DNA of 9,326 bases from an uncultured Bacilli bacterium (GCA_947522695.1 CANNTX010000044.1:1-9326), one strand, 5' to 3'; positions 1 through 6,458 are shown, counted from the first letter of the stretch. Notes: a model not told the origin generated them from the sequence alone. Numbers and translations are program-made.

Positions 1-893
1 TTTAAAGATTTAAGTATTTGTTCATCAGATAGTCCAATTTCATGACAAAGAGCATAAGCAGCAAGAGTATAATAAGCGGCAAAGAAGACATCTTTATTTA
101 AATGAACAGGTAATTTATTAATATACATTTCACATTTATCTAAATTAACATCAGTTCCAATATATTTAGCAGTTCTTTTAAAATCACAATCTTTATTTAC
201 ACATTTATAATTACCAATATGTCCATAATGATAAAAAGAGTATTCTAACTTCTTATGACAATATGGACAATATGCTGCATCCACATTATTACTAACTGGT
301 TTATTTAAACTATATTTAGTTTTATTAATTCCATAACCAATAATATTTTTAAAACCTAGTGCAAGTAAATATATTATTGGATCATCCGCATTATAAATTA
401 TTCTCATATTAGTATCTGGTTTAAAAGCCGAAGCAATTTTAGCTGATACTTCTTCCGGTGAGCCATTTCTAGCAACTTGATCTCTTGTTAAATTTGTTAA
501 AACTAAATGCGTAATTGTATCTTTATTAAATGTTTGTCTAATATAAGATTCATCCATCTCTAGAAGAAGAACATCAGCGTTAACTTTATGATTAAATATT
601 CCACTATTATTTAATATAAGAGAAGTAGTCGCATTAACTATATTTGATCCACTCTTATTCCATACAACTTTATATCCATTATCTTCCAAAATATGGGCAA
701 TCATTGAAGTGGTCGATCCTTTTCCAGATGAACCAGTAACTGCAACTACAAACTTAGGATACTTAATATTATCTAAAACATTTTTATCAAACTTTCTAAC
801 AATACTTCCAGGAAAAACCGATGCATTATAACCAAATAACTTACATACTCCTGTAATCATTTTATTTATTAAAATTAAAAAACTTGTTTTCAT
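1..893 (-). CDS. murT: MurT, lipid II isoglutaminyl synthase Mur-ligase subunit (C-terminal part outside window)
   Basis: This is the N-terminal 297 residues of a Mur-ligase-like protein; the reading frame is still open at base 1. With the glutaminase GatD, MurT amidates the alpha-carboxyl of D-Glu in the lipid II stem peptide, using ATP, at the cytoplasmic face. Visible in the translation are a P-loop GSSGKGST (about residues 54-61), the acidic LLLEMDES segment (109-116), TNLTRDQ (133-139), and NADDP (168-172). A zinc ribbon with C209-x2-C212 and C231-x4-C236 is the insertion that separates MurT from MurC-F. The start is ATG at 893 because AGAGGT (906-901) is well spaced for it. The in-frame ATG at 899 is too close. 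The gene is divergent from ftsA. GatD would be expected beyond the left edge but cannot be seen. Confidence 0.9.
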   Translation of the reverse strand, partial: MKTSFLILINKMITGVCKLFGYNASVFPGSIVRKFDKNVLDNIKYPKFVVAVTGSSGKGSTTSMIAHILEDNGYKVVWNKSGSNIVNATTSLILNNSGIFNHKVNADVLLLEMDESYIRQTFNKDTITHLVLTNLTRDQVARNGSPEEVSAKIASAFKPDTNMRIIYNADDPIIYLLALGFKNIIGYGINKTKYSLNKPVSNNVDAAYCPYCHKKLEYSFYHYGHIGNYKCVNKDCDFKRTAKYIGTDVNLDKCEMYINKLPVHLNKDVFFAAYYTLAAYALCHEIGLSDEQILKSL

Positions 894-912
894 ATTCATT
901 ACCTCTAAAAAT

Positions 913-921
913 AGTATAACA
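913..921 (-). promoter_or_regulatory. murT promoter, extended -10
   Basis: On the minus strand TG-T-TATACT reads as an extended -10 element; the position 17 bp upstream is a weak TTTATA -35 (941-936). Transcription would start near 906, right at the AGAGGT ribosome site, giving a leader of about 13 nt. The element sits inside the 80-bp gap shared with the ftsA promoter. This is a motif reading without experimental support. Confidence 0.55.
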
Positions 922-927
922 TTTTCT

Positions 928-956
928 TTGAAATATATAAATAATTATAGTATAAT
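928..956 (+). promoter_or_regulatory. ftsAZ sigma-A-type promoter
   Basis: TTGAAA (928-933), a 17-bp spacer and a perfect TATAAT (951-956) form a strong vegetative promoter. The predicted start site is about 963, only 17 nt before the ftsA ATG. It lies back to back with the murT promoter: the likely murT -35 falls within this promoter's spacer, so the two polymerases probably compete. Confidence 0.75.
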
Positions 957-979
957 TCATAATAGAAAGAGAAATAGTT

Positions 980-2212
980 ATGAGAAAGATTTTTACGGCT
1001 TTAGATATTGGATCTAATACAATTAAAGTAGTAGTTGGTGAGTTTATAGGAACTAAACTCAATATTTTAAGTGCTGTTAAAGTAACATCAAGAGGTTACG
1101 TAAATAACTATATATTAGATAAAGAAGCATTAATAAGCCGTATAAAAGAGGCTATATCTAAAACTGAAGAAGAATTAAATATTAAAATAAGAAAAGTAAT
1201 TTTAAATGTTCCTACATACAATTTAGATTTTAAATTAACTGATGGAAGAGTTGAACTTGAAGAAAATGTAGTTAAAAGTAATGATATTGTAAGACTTTTA
1301 CAAGATGTTAGTAAAAATAAAATTGATCATAAAAATGAACTTATTTGCACACTTCCAATAATGTTTAAAGTAGATGATGAAGAAACAATTAATCCTTATG
1401 GTAAACATGGAAATATTTTATACGTTAAAAGTATTTTAGTATCAACCGATAAAAAAACAATTTATGATTTAGCAAACATAGTAAATAGTTGTAACCTTGA
1501 CATAATTGATATTACAACAACTGGTTTAGCAGATTATTATAATTTTAAAAGTAAAGAATTAGATACTAAAAATATTGCTATAGTTAATTTAGGATCTACT
1601 ACAACTAATATAAGTATTTTCTCTAAAGGAATATTTATTAATAATAAAATAATAGATGATGGTGGATTTTACATAGATAAAGAAATAGCAAGTGTTTATA
1701 ATCTAAAAAGAAATGAAACTGAATATTTAAAAGAAAAATTAGCTTTAGCAGTTATTAATAACGCTGAGGAAAAAGAAACTATTACTTTAACTAATAAAAA
1801 TGGAGAAGAAATTACTGTTAATCAATACGAATTAAGTAAAATTGTTAGTGAAAAGATGGATAATCTTCTTAAAATTATAAAAAAGAACATTAACCTCTTA
1901 ACAAAAAAAGAAATAAGTTATATAATTATAACAGGCGGTTTATCTGAAATTAAGGATATTAACCTCTTAATAAATAATGTATTTAATAAAAACGGTAAAA
2001 TAGGTAAGATTAATAATTTAGGAGCAAGAGATAATTCCTATAGTGTTGCTCTTGGAATGCTTAAATATTTTAATAGTAAATTATTACTAAGAAATAGAGA
2101 ATTCAGTAGTTTAACTGAAGAAGAAATAGATGCAATGTGTACAATAAGTGAAAAGAATACTTCGAAAAATTCTCTTATTTCTAGAGTAGTAGGATACTTT
2201 TTCGATGATTAA
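980..2212 (+). CDS. ftsA: Cell division protein FtsA
   Basis: FtsA is the actin-like protein that tethers FtsZ filaments to the membrane and recruits late divisome proteins. The 410 residues match the usual family length. The first phosphate loop is ALDIGSNTIKVVVGE (about 7-21), followed by the FtsA-specific 1C (SHS2) region. The second phosphate motif is IVNLGSTTTN (201-210) and the adenosine motif is IIITGGLSEI (315-324). The end, ISRVVGYFF (about 400-408), can form the amphipathic membrane-targeting helix. The second phosphate motif has Asn203 where many relatives have Asp. The ribosome site is weak (AAAGAG) and the promoter at 928-956 gives a 17-nt leader. The gene is followed after 16 bp by ftsZ, so they form one operon. 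Confidence 0.95.
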   Translation: MRKIFTALDIGSNTIKVVVGEFIGTKLNILSAVKVTSRGYVNNYILDKEALISRIKEAISKTEEELNIKIRKVILNVPTYNLDFKLTDGRVELEENVVKSNDIVRLLQDVSKNKIDHKNELICTLPIMFKVDDEETINPYGKHGNILYVKSILVSTDKKTIYDLANIVNSCNLDIIDITTTGLADYYNFKSKELDTKNIAIVNLGSTTTNISIFSKGIFINNKIIDDGGFYIDKEIASVYNLKRNETEYLKEKLALAVINNAEEKETITLTNKNGEEITVNQYELSKIVSEKMDNLLKIIKKNINLLTKKEISYIIITGGLSEIKDINLLINNVFNKNGKIGKINNLGARDNSYSVALGMLKYFNSKLLLRNREFSSLTEEEIDAMCTISEKNTSKNSLISRVVGYFFDD

Positions 2213-2213
2213 T

Positions 2214-2220
2214 AAAGGAG
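2214..2220 (+). promoter_or_regulatory. ftsZ ribosome binding site
   Basis: AAAGGAG lies immediately after the ftsA stop codon and 8 bases before the ftsZ ATG. It is far stronger than the site in front of ftsA. This fits the general need for more FtsZ than FtsA from a shared transcript. Confidence 0.85.
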
Positions 2221-2228
2221 AGTAAAAT

Positions 2229-3281
2229 ATGTTTGGATTAGAAATGGATCAAATTGCAAAGATAAAAGTAATAGGTGTTGGTGGTGGTGGAAACAACGCT
2301 GTTAACAGAATGATTGAATCAGGAGTTAAAGGTGTTGAATTCATTGTTGCTAATACAGACTTACAAGTATTAAATGCTTCTAAAGCAAGTAATAAATTAC
2401 AAATTGGTAAAACAATTACTAATGGATTAGGAGCAGGTGCTAACCCTGAAGTTGGTAGAGAAGCTGCAATTGAAAGTAAAGATGAAATTAAAGAAGCCCT
2501 AAAAGGTGCTGATATGGTATTCGTTACTTGCGGTATGGGTGGAGGAACTGGAACTGGTGCTGCCCCTGTAATTGCTGAAATTGCCCAAGAATTAGGTGCA
2601 TTAACAATTGGTATTGTAACAAAACCATTTAGATTTGAAGGAAGAAGAAGAATGGAACATGCTATTTTAGGTATTGATGAACTAAAAAAACATGTTGATA
2701 CTTTAATAGTTATTCCAAATGATAGATTAAGAGATATTATCGATAAATCAACTCCAATGTTAGAAGCATTTAAAGAAGTTGATAACGTATTACATCGTGG
2801 TGTCCAATCAATAAGTGATTTAATTGCTGTATCTGGTTTAGTAAACTTAGACTTTGCAGACGTTAAAACAGTTATGGAAAAACGTGGTAGTGCATTAATA
2901 GGTATTGGTTTAGGTGTTGGTGAAAATAGAGCTATTGAAGCTGCAAAACAAGCAGTATCATCTCCACTTTTAGAAACAAGTATTGTAGGTGCAAAAGACG
3001 CTATTATAAATGTTACAGGTGGAACAAGCTTAACTTTATTTGAAGCAGAAGATGCTGCTGAGGTAGTAAGACAAAGTGCTAATAACGACATTAATATTAT
3101 CTTTGGTGCTGTTATTAATGAAAACTTAAATGATGAAGTAATTGTTACAGTAATTGCTACTGGATTTGAAGATGATGATACCAAACCAGAAGAAAAAGAA
3201 GAAGAACCAAAGAGAAGATTCTTAGATGATGATAATGATTATGATATTCCACCATTCCTAAGAGATAGAGATAATTTTTAA
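2229..3281 (+). CDS. ftsZ: Cell division protein FtsZ
   Basis: FtsZ is the tubulin-like GTPase that polymerises into the cytokinetic Z ring. The 350-residue protein is complete. It has the N-terminal GVGGGGNNAVNRM loop (about 16-28), the tubulin signature GGGTGTGAAP (104-113), and TKPFRFEG (131-138). The T7 synergy loop NLDFADVKTVM (206-216) contains the catalytic Asp208 and Asp211. After the core (to about 312) there is a short charged linker rich in Glu, Asp and Lys, then the conserved C-terminal peptide DIPPFLRDR (339-347) that binds FtsA and other partners. It is the second gene of the ftsAZ operon and is followed by a hairpin terminator. Usual downstream neighbours such as sepF are not here. 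The base composition of this gene is slightly richer in G and C than the genes to its right, as expected for a highly expressed conserved gene. Confidence 0.98.
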   Translation: MFGLEMDQIAKIKVIGVGGGGNNAVNRMIESGVKGVEFIVANTDLQVLNASKASNKLQIGKTITNGLGAGANPEVGREAAIESKDEIKEALKGADMVFVTCGMGGGTGTGAAPVIAEIAQELGALTIGIVTKPFRFEGRRRMEHAILGIDELKKHVDTLIVIPNDRLRDIIDKSTPMLEAFKEVDNVLHRGVQSISDLIAVSGLVNLDFADVKTVMEKRGSALIGIGLGVGENRAIEAAKQAVSSPLLETSIVGAKDAIINVTGGTSLTLFEAEDAAEVVRQSANNDINIIFGAVINENLNDEVIVTVIATGFEDDDTKPEEKEEEPKRRFLDDDNDYDIPPFLRDRDNF

Positions 3282-3287
3282 GTAAAT

Positions 3288-3320
3288 AAAAAGAATTTAA
3301 AGTGTTTTAGATTCTTTTTT
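3288..3320 (+). terminator. Rho-independent terminator after ftsZ
   Basis: AAAAAGAAT at 3288-3296 pairs with ATTCTTTTT at 3311-3319. The stem continues inward through a T-G wobble and four A-T pairs to a GTGT loop (3302-3305), and the right arm ends in a run of six T. The stem is about 14 bp but A-T rich. It begins seven bases after the ftsZ stop. Confidence 0.75.
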
Positions 3321-3364
3321 AATTAGAAGTATATTAAAATTTTATAATCAAACTAACTTTATAA

Positions 3365-3388
3365 AACGAAAAACTAAAAAAATTCGTT
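3365..3388. repeat. Short inverted repeat upstream of antitoxin-like ORF
   Basis: AACGAA (3365-3370) and TTCGTT (3383-3388) are perfect inverted copies separated by 12 A-rich bases. It contains the only CG dinucleotides of this otherwise A/T stretch. It could be an operator for the small ORF at 3448 or a weak hairpin. The stem is only 6 bp, so chance is possible. Confidence 0.3.
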
Positions 3389-3447
3389 CCATAAAAAACT
3401 AAATAATAATATGATAAAAAAATATGTTTAAGTAAAGGAGTAAAAGA

Positions 3448-3580
3448 ATGTTAAACATAATAGAAAAAGATATTAACGAAAAATTATTTGAAGCTGAAAT
3501 AGAAATGAATACTAATTCTAAAAGATATACTATTGAAGAAGCTCCAAATTGCTTTAAATAAAATAATAGAAGAACAATAA
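3448..3580 (+). pseudogene. Small antitoxin-like protein, apparently frameshifted
   Basis: The open frame from ATG 3448 ends at TAA 3559-3561 and gives 37 residues. It is preceded by a strong AAAGGAG (3434-3440) at 7-base spacing, so it is or was translated. The sequence EKLFEAEIEMNTNSKRYTIEE resembles the region before the C-terminus of small antitoxins of the PaaA2/Phd-associated kind, which commonly read EEAE...RYTHEEV...LR. The frame then runs into an uncharacteristic APNCFK. One frame over, from 3542, the DNA reads LQIALNKIIEEQ and stops at TAA 3578-3580. Removing C3542 would join the two as ...TIEEVQIALNKIIEEQ, a typical ending. I infer a one-base insertion, either a real mutation or a sequencing error. 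No RelE/ParE-type toxin follows. The family assignment rests on motif memory only. Confidence 0.5.
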
Positions 3581-3610
3581 TATAATATTTGATATTTCAT
3601 ATATTTTATT

Positions 3611-4309
3611 ATGAAACTAAGAAAACAAAACGAAAATAAAAGAACAATTATATATTTATTATTAATAATATTTTTGTTAACATATACAATATTATCAACA
3701 ATAGGTAAAAAAAGTTCTGATAATATCATGGAAGTTTCTAATACATTAATTAATGATTTAATAATTGATATAGTCAACTCTAGTATCAAAAATGATATCT
3801 TAAAACAAAATAACATAAACAATTTAATTGAGTTTAATTATAACTCCCAAAAAGAAATAGAAAGTATTAACTATAATTTAGAAACAGCTTATGATATATT
3901 AGTTGCAATTAAAAATAATATATTATCAACTATATCCAATTCAAATGAATATAAGTATTATTATAAATATTATATAAATAATAATAATATAATATTAGAA
4001 GTTCCTTTCTATAACTATACATCTAATATTTTTATAATTAACTTAGGACCTAAAATTAAATCTCGTATCAACTTTTTAAAAACAATAGATAGTTCTGTTA
4101 AAACCGAAGTTAAAACATATGGAATAAATACCATAAAATTAGATATATATGCTAGTTTTACAGTCATTAGTAATATCGTAGTACCTTTTAATAAACAAGA
4201 AATAAATAATAGTTTTGACATCTTATTAACAAGTAAAGTAATTAATGGGAAAATACCCGAATATTATGGAAGTGGTTTTAAAAGTGAAAGTGATATCTTT
4301 AATTTATAA
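3611..4309 (+). CDS. yunB: YunB-like sporulation-associated protein
   Basis: The protein of 232 residues has a positively charged N-terminus and one membrane segment at about 12-30, with the rest outside, so it is an N-anchored extracytoplasmic protein. The C-terminal half matches the YunB pattern: INLGPKIKSRI (143-153), a YGINTIKLDIY stretch (170-180), SNIVVPF (187-193) and VINGKIPEYY (210-219). YunB is needed for normal sporulation in B. subtilis, in the mother cell, by an unknown mechanism. The region before it (EFNYNSQKEIESINYN, 74-89) also fits. No clear ribosome site precedes the ATG. A TATAAT at 3581-3586 without a good -35 may be its promoter. The next gene follows 41 bp later with its own possible promoter. 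I am fairly sure of the family, but not of a sporulation role in this organism. Confidence 0.75.
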   Translation: MKLRKQNENKRTIIYLLLIIFLLTYTILSTIGKKSSDNIMEVSNTLINDLIIDIVNSSIKNDILKQNNINNLIEFNYNSQKEIESINYNLETAYDILVAIKNNILSTISNSNEYKYYYKYYINNNNIILEVPFYNYTSNIFIINLGPKIKSRINFLKTIDSSVKTEVKTYGINTIKLDIYASFTVISNIVVPFNKQEINNSFDILLTSKVINGKIPEYYGSGFKSESDIFNL

Positions 4310-4317
4310 AAAATATG

Positions 4318-4326
4318 TGTTATATT
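4318..4326 (+). promoter_or_regulatory. Possible extended -10 promoter for the tail-anchored protein gene
   Basis: TG-T-TATATT just after the yunB stop codon resembles an extended -10, with a poor -35 (TTTAAT, 4298-4303) 17 bp upstream. A start near 4333 would leave an 18-nt leader before the GTG at 4351. Read-through from yunB is equally possible. Confidence 0.4.
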
Positions 4327-4335
4327 TGATATAGT

Positions 4336-4344
4336 AGAGAGGTG
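4336..4344 (+). promoter_or_regulatory. Ribosome site that fixes the GTG start at 4351
   Basis: AGAGAGGTG is a near-consensus ribosome site six bases before GTG 4351. An alternative in-frame GTG at 4342 lies inside this site and has no site of its own, so it is rejected as the start. Confidence 0.7.
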
Positions 4345-4350
4345 TTAATA

Positions 4351-5130
4351 GTGGACATATTTATTAATAAAGCAATTACAAATGGTATAGAAGCTTATAA
4401 TAATAAAAATGCAGGAAAAGATTATTCTTCATCTCATTACTATGAATTAACTATAATAGAAATATTAACCAAGATCTATGATCGAGTTAGTATAATAATT
4501 CCTTATAAAACTAAATATGAAAAAAACTTTATTAACAATTTAAAAATATATGGTTTATCTAATGAGGATACTAATTTATTTATTACTTCCTTAGAAGAAT
4601 ATGATAATTGGTTAACTAATAAAACTGGAACAACAACTAATTCAGTTGACAATATTCATCTTATATTAATAAAGATGATTCTATTAAAGAATCTATATAA
4701 ACCCTTATCAAAGGAAGAAATAGATTATTATGATTATTATTTAAACGCTAAAGAAATAAGATTTAAAAAAATAATCTCTCTAGCATCTAATGATATTGAT
4801 GAAGTAATCAAAGTATGGAATCATAAAAAGAATGTTTATTTAAGCAATAAAGTTTATAAATTAACCGAAATTGAGCCTGATTTATTAAGTAAAACAATGT
4901 ATGAAAAACATGGACTATCTATAAATCAAGTTAAACAACTATCTAATTTAAAAGTTAATGAAATAAATAATATTATAGTTAATAATGAAAAAAATATTAA
5001 AGAAAGAAGTAATTTAAATCCATTTAAGCTTGTATTAACGAGTGGAAATGGTATAGTAGATACGTTAGTGCTATTTTGCATAGTAATAACAGAAATATTT
5101 ATTGGCTTTTTAATAGCCATATTGGGGTAG
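4351..5130 (+). CDS. Unrecognised tail-anchored membrane protein between yunB and yutD
   Basis: I do not recognise this 259-residue protein. It has no signal peptide. Residues 1-230 are a mostly helical, Lys/Asn/Tyr/Ile-rich cytoplasmic-type region. It includes SLEEYDNWL (80-88), an ILIKMILLKNLY helix (105-116) and a polar segment KLTEIEPDLLSKTMYEKHGL (170-189). A single strongly hydrophobic segment (about 236-257, starting after SGNGIVDT) ends the protein almost at its last residue. That makes it a likely tail-anchored protein facing the cytoplasm. GTG 4351 is chosen for its ribosome site. The gene sits between yunB and yutD, only two bases before the yutD start, so it is likely translated in concert with yutD. 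Its function is unknown; a role at the membrane alongside envelope genes is only a guess from position. Confidence 0.75.
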   Translation: MDIFINKAITNGIEAYNNKNAGKDYSSSHYYELTIIEILTKIYDRVSIIIPYKTKYEKNFINNLKIYGLSNEDTNLFITSLEEYDNWLTNKTGTTTNSVDNIHLILIKMILLKNLYKPLSKEEIDYYDYYLNAKEIRFKKIISLASNDIDEVIKVWNHKKNVYLSNKVYKLTEIEPDLLSKTMYEKHGLSINQVKQLSNLKVNEINNIIVNNEKNIKERSNLNPFKLVLTSGNGIVDTLVLFCIVITEIFIGFLIAILG

Positions 5131-5132
5131 TT

Positions 5133-5411
5133 ATGGAAAAATATAAATTTAATAATATAGAATATAATTTAATTAAAGATTATCGTGATGGTTTTGAAGA
5201 AGAAATAGTTAAAGAAAAAATGACTGATTACTTTAATGATTTTGATTATGTAGTAGGAGATTGGGCCTATAGTAAAGTTAGGTTAAAGGGATTTTACGAT
5301 AAAACTAATAAAAAAGTAAAGAATTTAAATAATTATGAAAACGTTGAAAAATACTTAGTTGATAATTGTGCTCCTAACGCAAGATATTTTATATTGAAAA
5401 AAATTAGTTGA
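5133..5411 (+). CDS. yutD: YutD family protein (DUF1027)
   Basis: The 92-residue protein is a clear YutD. It carries the YRDGF motif (17-21) and the diagnostic block FDYVVGDWAYSKVRLKGFY (37-55), followed by the YFILKKI end (85-91). YutD is a small conserved protein of Bacilli whose function is not established. I start it at ATG 5133, which has GGGG (5124-5127) just upstream and gives the usual length. A longer frame from 5076 would overlap the previous gene by about 55 bp. The stop is TGA (5409-5411) and lies in the loop of the terminator that ends this transcription unit. This shows UGA is a stop here. Confidence 0.9.
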   Translation: MEKYKFNNIEYNLIKDYRDGFEEEIVKEKMTDYFNDFDYVVGDWAYSKVRLKGFYDKTNKKVKNLNNYENVEKYLVDNCAPNARYFILKKIS

Positions 5412-5426
5412 TATACTAATTTTTTT
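5397..5426 (+). terminator. Terminator overlapping the yutD 3' end
   Basis: Seven A plus TTAGT (5397-5408) pair with ACTAA plus seven T (5415-5426), a perfect 12-bp stem with a 6-base loop TGATAT. The last four sense codons of yutD form the left arm and the stop codon is in the loop. The T run of the right arm serves as the U tract. Confidence 0.8.
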
Positions 5427-5436
5427 GTGGTAGTAT
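5408..5436 (+). promoter_or_regulatory. Promoter of the DUF1292-like/Pro-rich unit, starting inside the terminator
   Basis: TTGATA (5408-5413), a 17-bp spacer and TAGTAT (5431-5436), preceded by TGG as an extended -10, make a plausible promoter with a start near 5443 and an 18-nt leader. The -35 coincides with the loop of the upstream terminator, so one unit ends and the next begins within 50 bp. Confidence 0.6.
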
Positions 5437-5460
5437 TTTATTAGAATAGCGAGGAATTAT

Positions 5461-5745
5461 ATGAATACCAATATTGAATTAAAAAAAGCAAATGGAGAAA
5501 CAATTAATGTGGAATTAATAAGTTATTTTGAACATATTCCAACAAGCAAAAAATATATATTTTATACTTTAAATGAAAAAGTAGAAAATGAATTAGTTAA
5601 AATGTATGTTTCAGAAGTTTCTGATAATGCTACATTATCTGACAAAATGACAGATGAAGAATGGACTAATATTAAAGAAATTATGAAGTCTATTTTAACA
5701 GCTAATAATAATGATAAAATTAAATATCTAACATGGGAGGCATAA
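5461..5745 (+). CDS. DUF1292-like small protein
   Basis: This 94-residue soluble protein has the pattern of DUF1292 (YrzB-type) proteins. It has an N-terminal beta segment IELKKANGETINVELISYFEH (5-25), the KKYIFYTLNE strand (30-39) where the family has KEYVVLxP, a KMYVSEV strand (47-53), and a helix with DEEWTNIKEIMKSIL (65-79). The family's function is unknown. The charged Glu-rich stretch common in relatives is reduced here. GAGGA (5451-5455) precedes ATG 5461. It ends three bases before the next gene, with GGGAGG inside its last codons serving that gene, so the two are translationally linked. The assignment is moderate because the similarity is short. Confidence 0.6.
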   Translation: MNTNIELKKANGETINVELISYFEHIPTSKKYIFYTLNEKVENELVKMYVSEVSDNATLSDKMTDEEWTNIKEIMKSILTANNNDKIKYLTWEA

Positions 5746-5748
5746 ATC

Positions 5749-6435
5749 ATGATAATTCAAAATGAACCAAAAAAAATTGCAGTAACCGAAGCACAAATCA
5801 ATGCTTTAAAAAAAGCTTATAAACCTCAAATGGTACAAGCAAATGAAGTAGTAGGTACTTCAGAAACAAATGAAAATATAATAAATAATATTGTTAATAC
5901 ACCAGCTCCAGAAGTTGTAAATGCACCTGGAACAGATGCATTAATTACTGATGCTCCAGAAGTTGTTGCACCAATTCAAGAAGAACCAAAAGTTGAAGAA
6001 GTAGCTCAACCTGTTACACCTGTTATACCAACAGAACCTATTGTAGAAGCTCCTAAAGCAGAGCAACCAACTGTTGCAATCGACAATGATAAATTTCAAA
6101 AATTATTAGATGATTTCTATGACCTACAATTACATGTTCAACAATTTGGTGTAGAATTAGAAGAAATTTTAGAAATAATTAAAAAAAACAAAATTAAACC
6201 AGAAGTAGCTAAAGAAAAAGTAACTCAAACTATTGCGCCATCTACTCCCGTAACACCTACTGTAGAAGCACCCAAAGTAGAGCAACCAGTAGTTCAAGAG
6301 CAAGCTCCTCAAGTTCAAAGTACACCCGTAGAACAAAATGTATTTAACACAAGTTTTAATCCAAATAGTGAATTTACTGGTAATATCTTTGATATGCCAC
6401 CTCAAACAAATGCAGAATCAGGTATGAAATTATAA
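5749..6435 (+). CDS. Pro/Glu/Val-rich repeat protein of unknown function
   Basis: I do not recognise this 228-residue protein. Residues 1-30 form a Lys/Gln-rich helix (AVTEAQINALKKAYKPQM). Residues 50-110 are an extended Pro-Glu-Val-Ala region with PEVV repeats (54-57, 70-73). Residues 112-150 form a central helical, possibly coiled-coil segment (FQKLLDDFYDLQLHVQQFG, then ELEEILEIIKKNK). Residues 160-195 are a second Pro-Glu-Val region repeating VEAPKxEQP. The end has NIFDMPPQTN (212-221), which looks like a short binding motif. There is no signal or membrane segment, so it should be cytoplasmic. The layout of two disordered arms around one helix suggests a scaffold or adaptor, which is inference. 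It is the second gene of a unit with the DUF1292-like gene and has a clean terminator. Confidence 0.8.
   Translation: MIIQNEPKKIAVTEAQINALKKAYKPQMVQANEVVGTSETNENIINNIVNTPAPEVVNAPGTDALITDAPEVVAPIQEEPKVEEVAQPVTPVIPTEPIVEAPKAEQPTVAIDNDKFQKLLDDFYDLQLHVQQFGVELEEILEIIKKNKIKPEVAKEKVTQTIAPSTPVTPTVEAPKVEQPVVQEQAPQVQSTPVEQNVFNTSFNPNSEFTGNIFDMPPQTNAESGMKL
6043..6294 (+). repeat. Imperfect 33-bp direct repeat inside the Pro-rich gene
   Basis: The copies at 6043-6075 and 6262-6294 match at 27 of 33 positions and encode VEAPKAEQPTV and VEAPKVEQPVV. The copies flank the central helical segment. Several differences are silent third-position changes, which points to an old intragenic duplication held by protein-level selection. 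Confidence 0.7.
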
Positions 6436-6458
6436 AAGTCTAATTTTAGACTTTTTTT
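6434..6458 (+). terminator. Terminator after the Pro-rich protein gene
   Basis: AAAGTCTA (6435-6442) and TAGACTTT (6447-6454) form a perfect 8-bp stem with an ATTT loop, followed by more T to 6458. It starts within the stop codon of the gene and ends 13 bases before the next ATG. Confidence 0.85.

Noticed and set aside
2249..3184. Long minus-strand open frame of 311 codons opposite ftsZ
   Set aside because: It mirrors the codon pattern of ftsZ, has an Ile/Ser/Pro-rich unrecognisable product and no ribosome site. It is a shadow of a strongly conserved gene.
3535..3580. Programmed frameshift in the antitoxin-like ORF
   Set aside because: No recognisable slippery heptamer, internal ribosome-like stimulator or downstream structure is seen at the junction, so a plain one-base insertion is simpler.
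3484..3822. Minus-strand 112-codon open frame across the start of yunB
   Set aside because: It is hydrophobic because of the A/T-rich complement, lacks a ribosome site and runs antisense to a recognisable YunB.
5076..5132. Longer yutD start at 5076
   Set aside because: The extra residues overlap the membrane helix codons of the previous gene in another frame and are absent from the YutD family; ATG 5133 gives normal length.
5409..5446. UGA as tryptophan (mycoplasma code) extending YutD
   Set aside because: The extension would read through a perfect terminator hairpin into an 11-residue nonsense tail. All Trp codons I checked in the window are TGG.
5749..6435. TonB-like or secreted Pro-rich spacer protein
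   Set aside because: Despite the Pro-Glu-Val repeats there is no N-terminal membrane anchor or signal peptide, and no TonB C-terminal domain.
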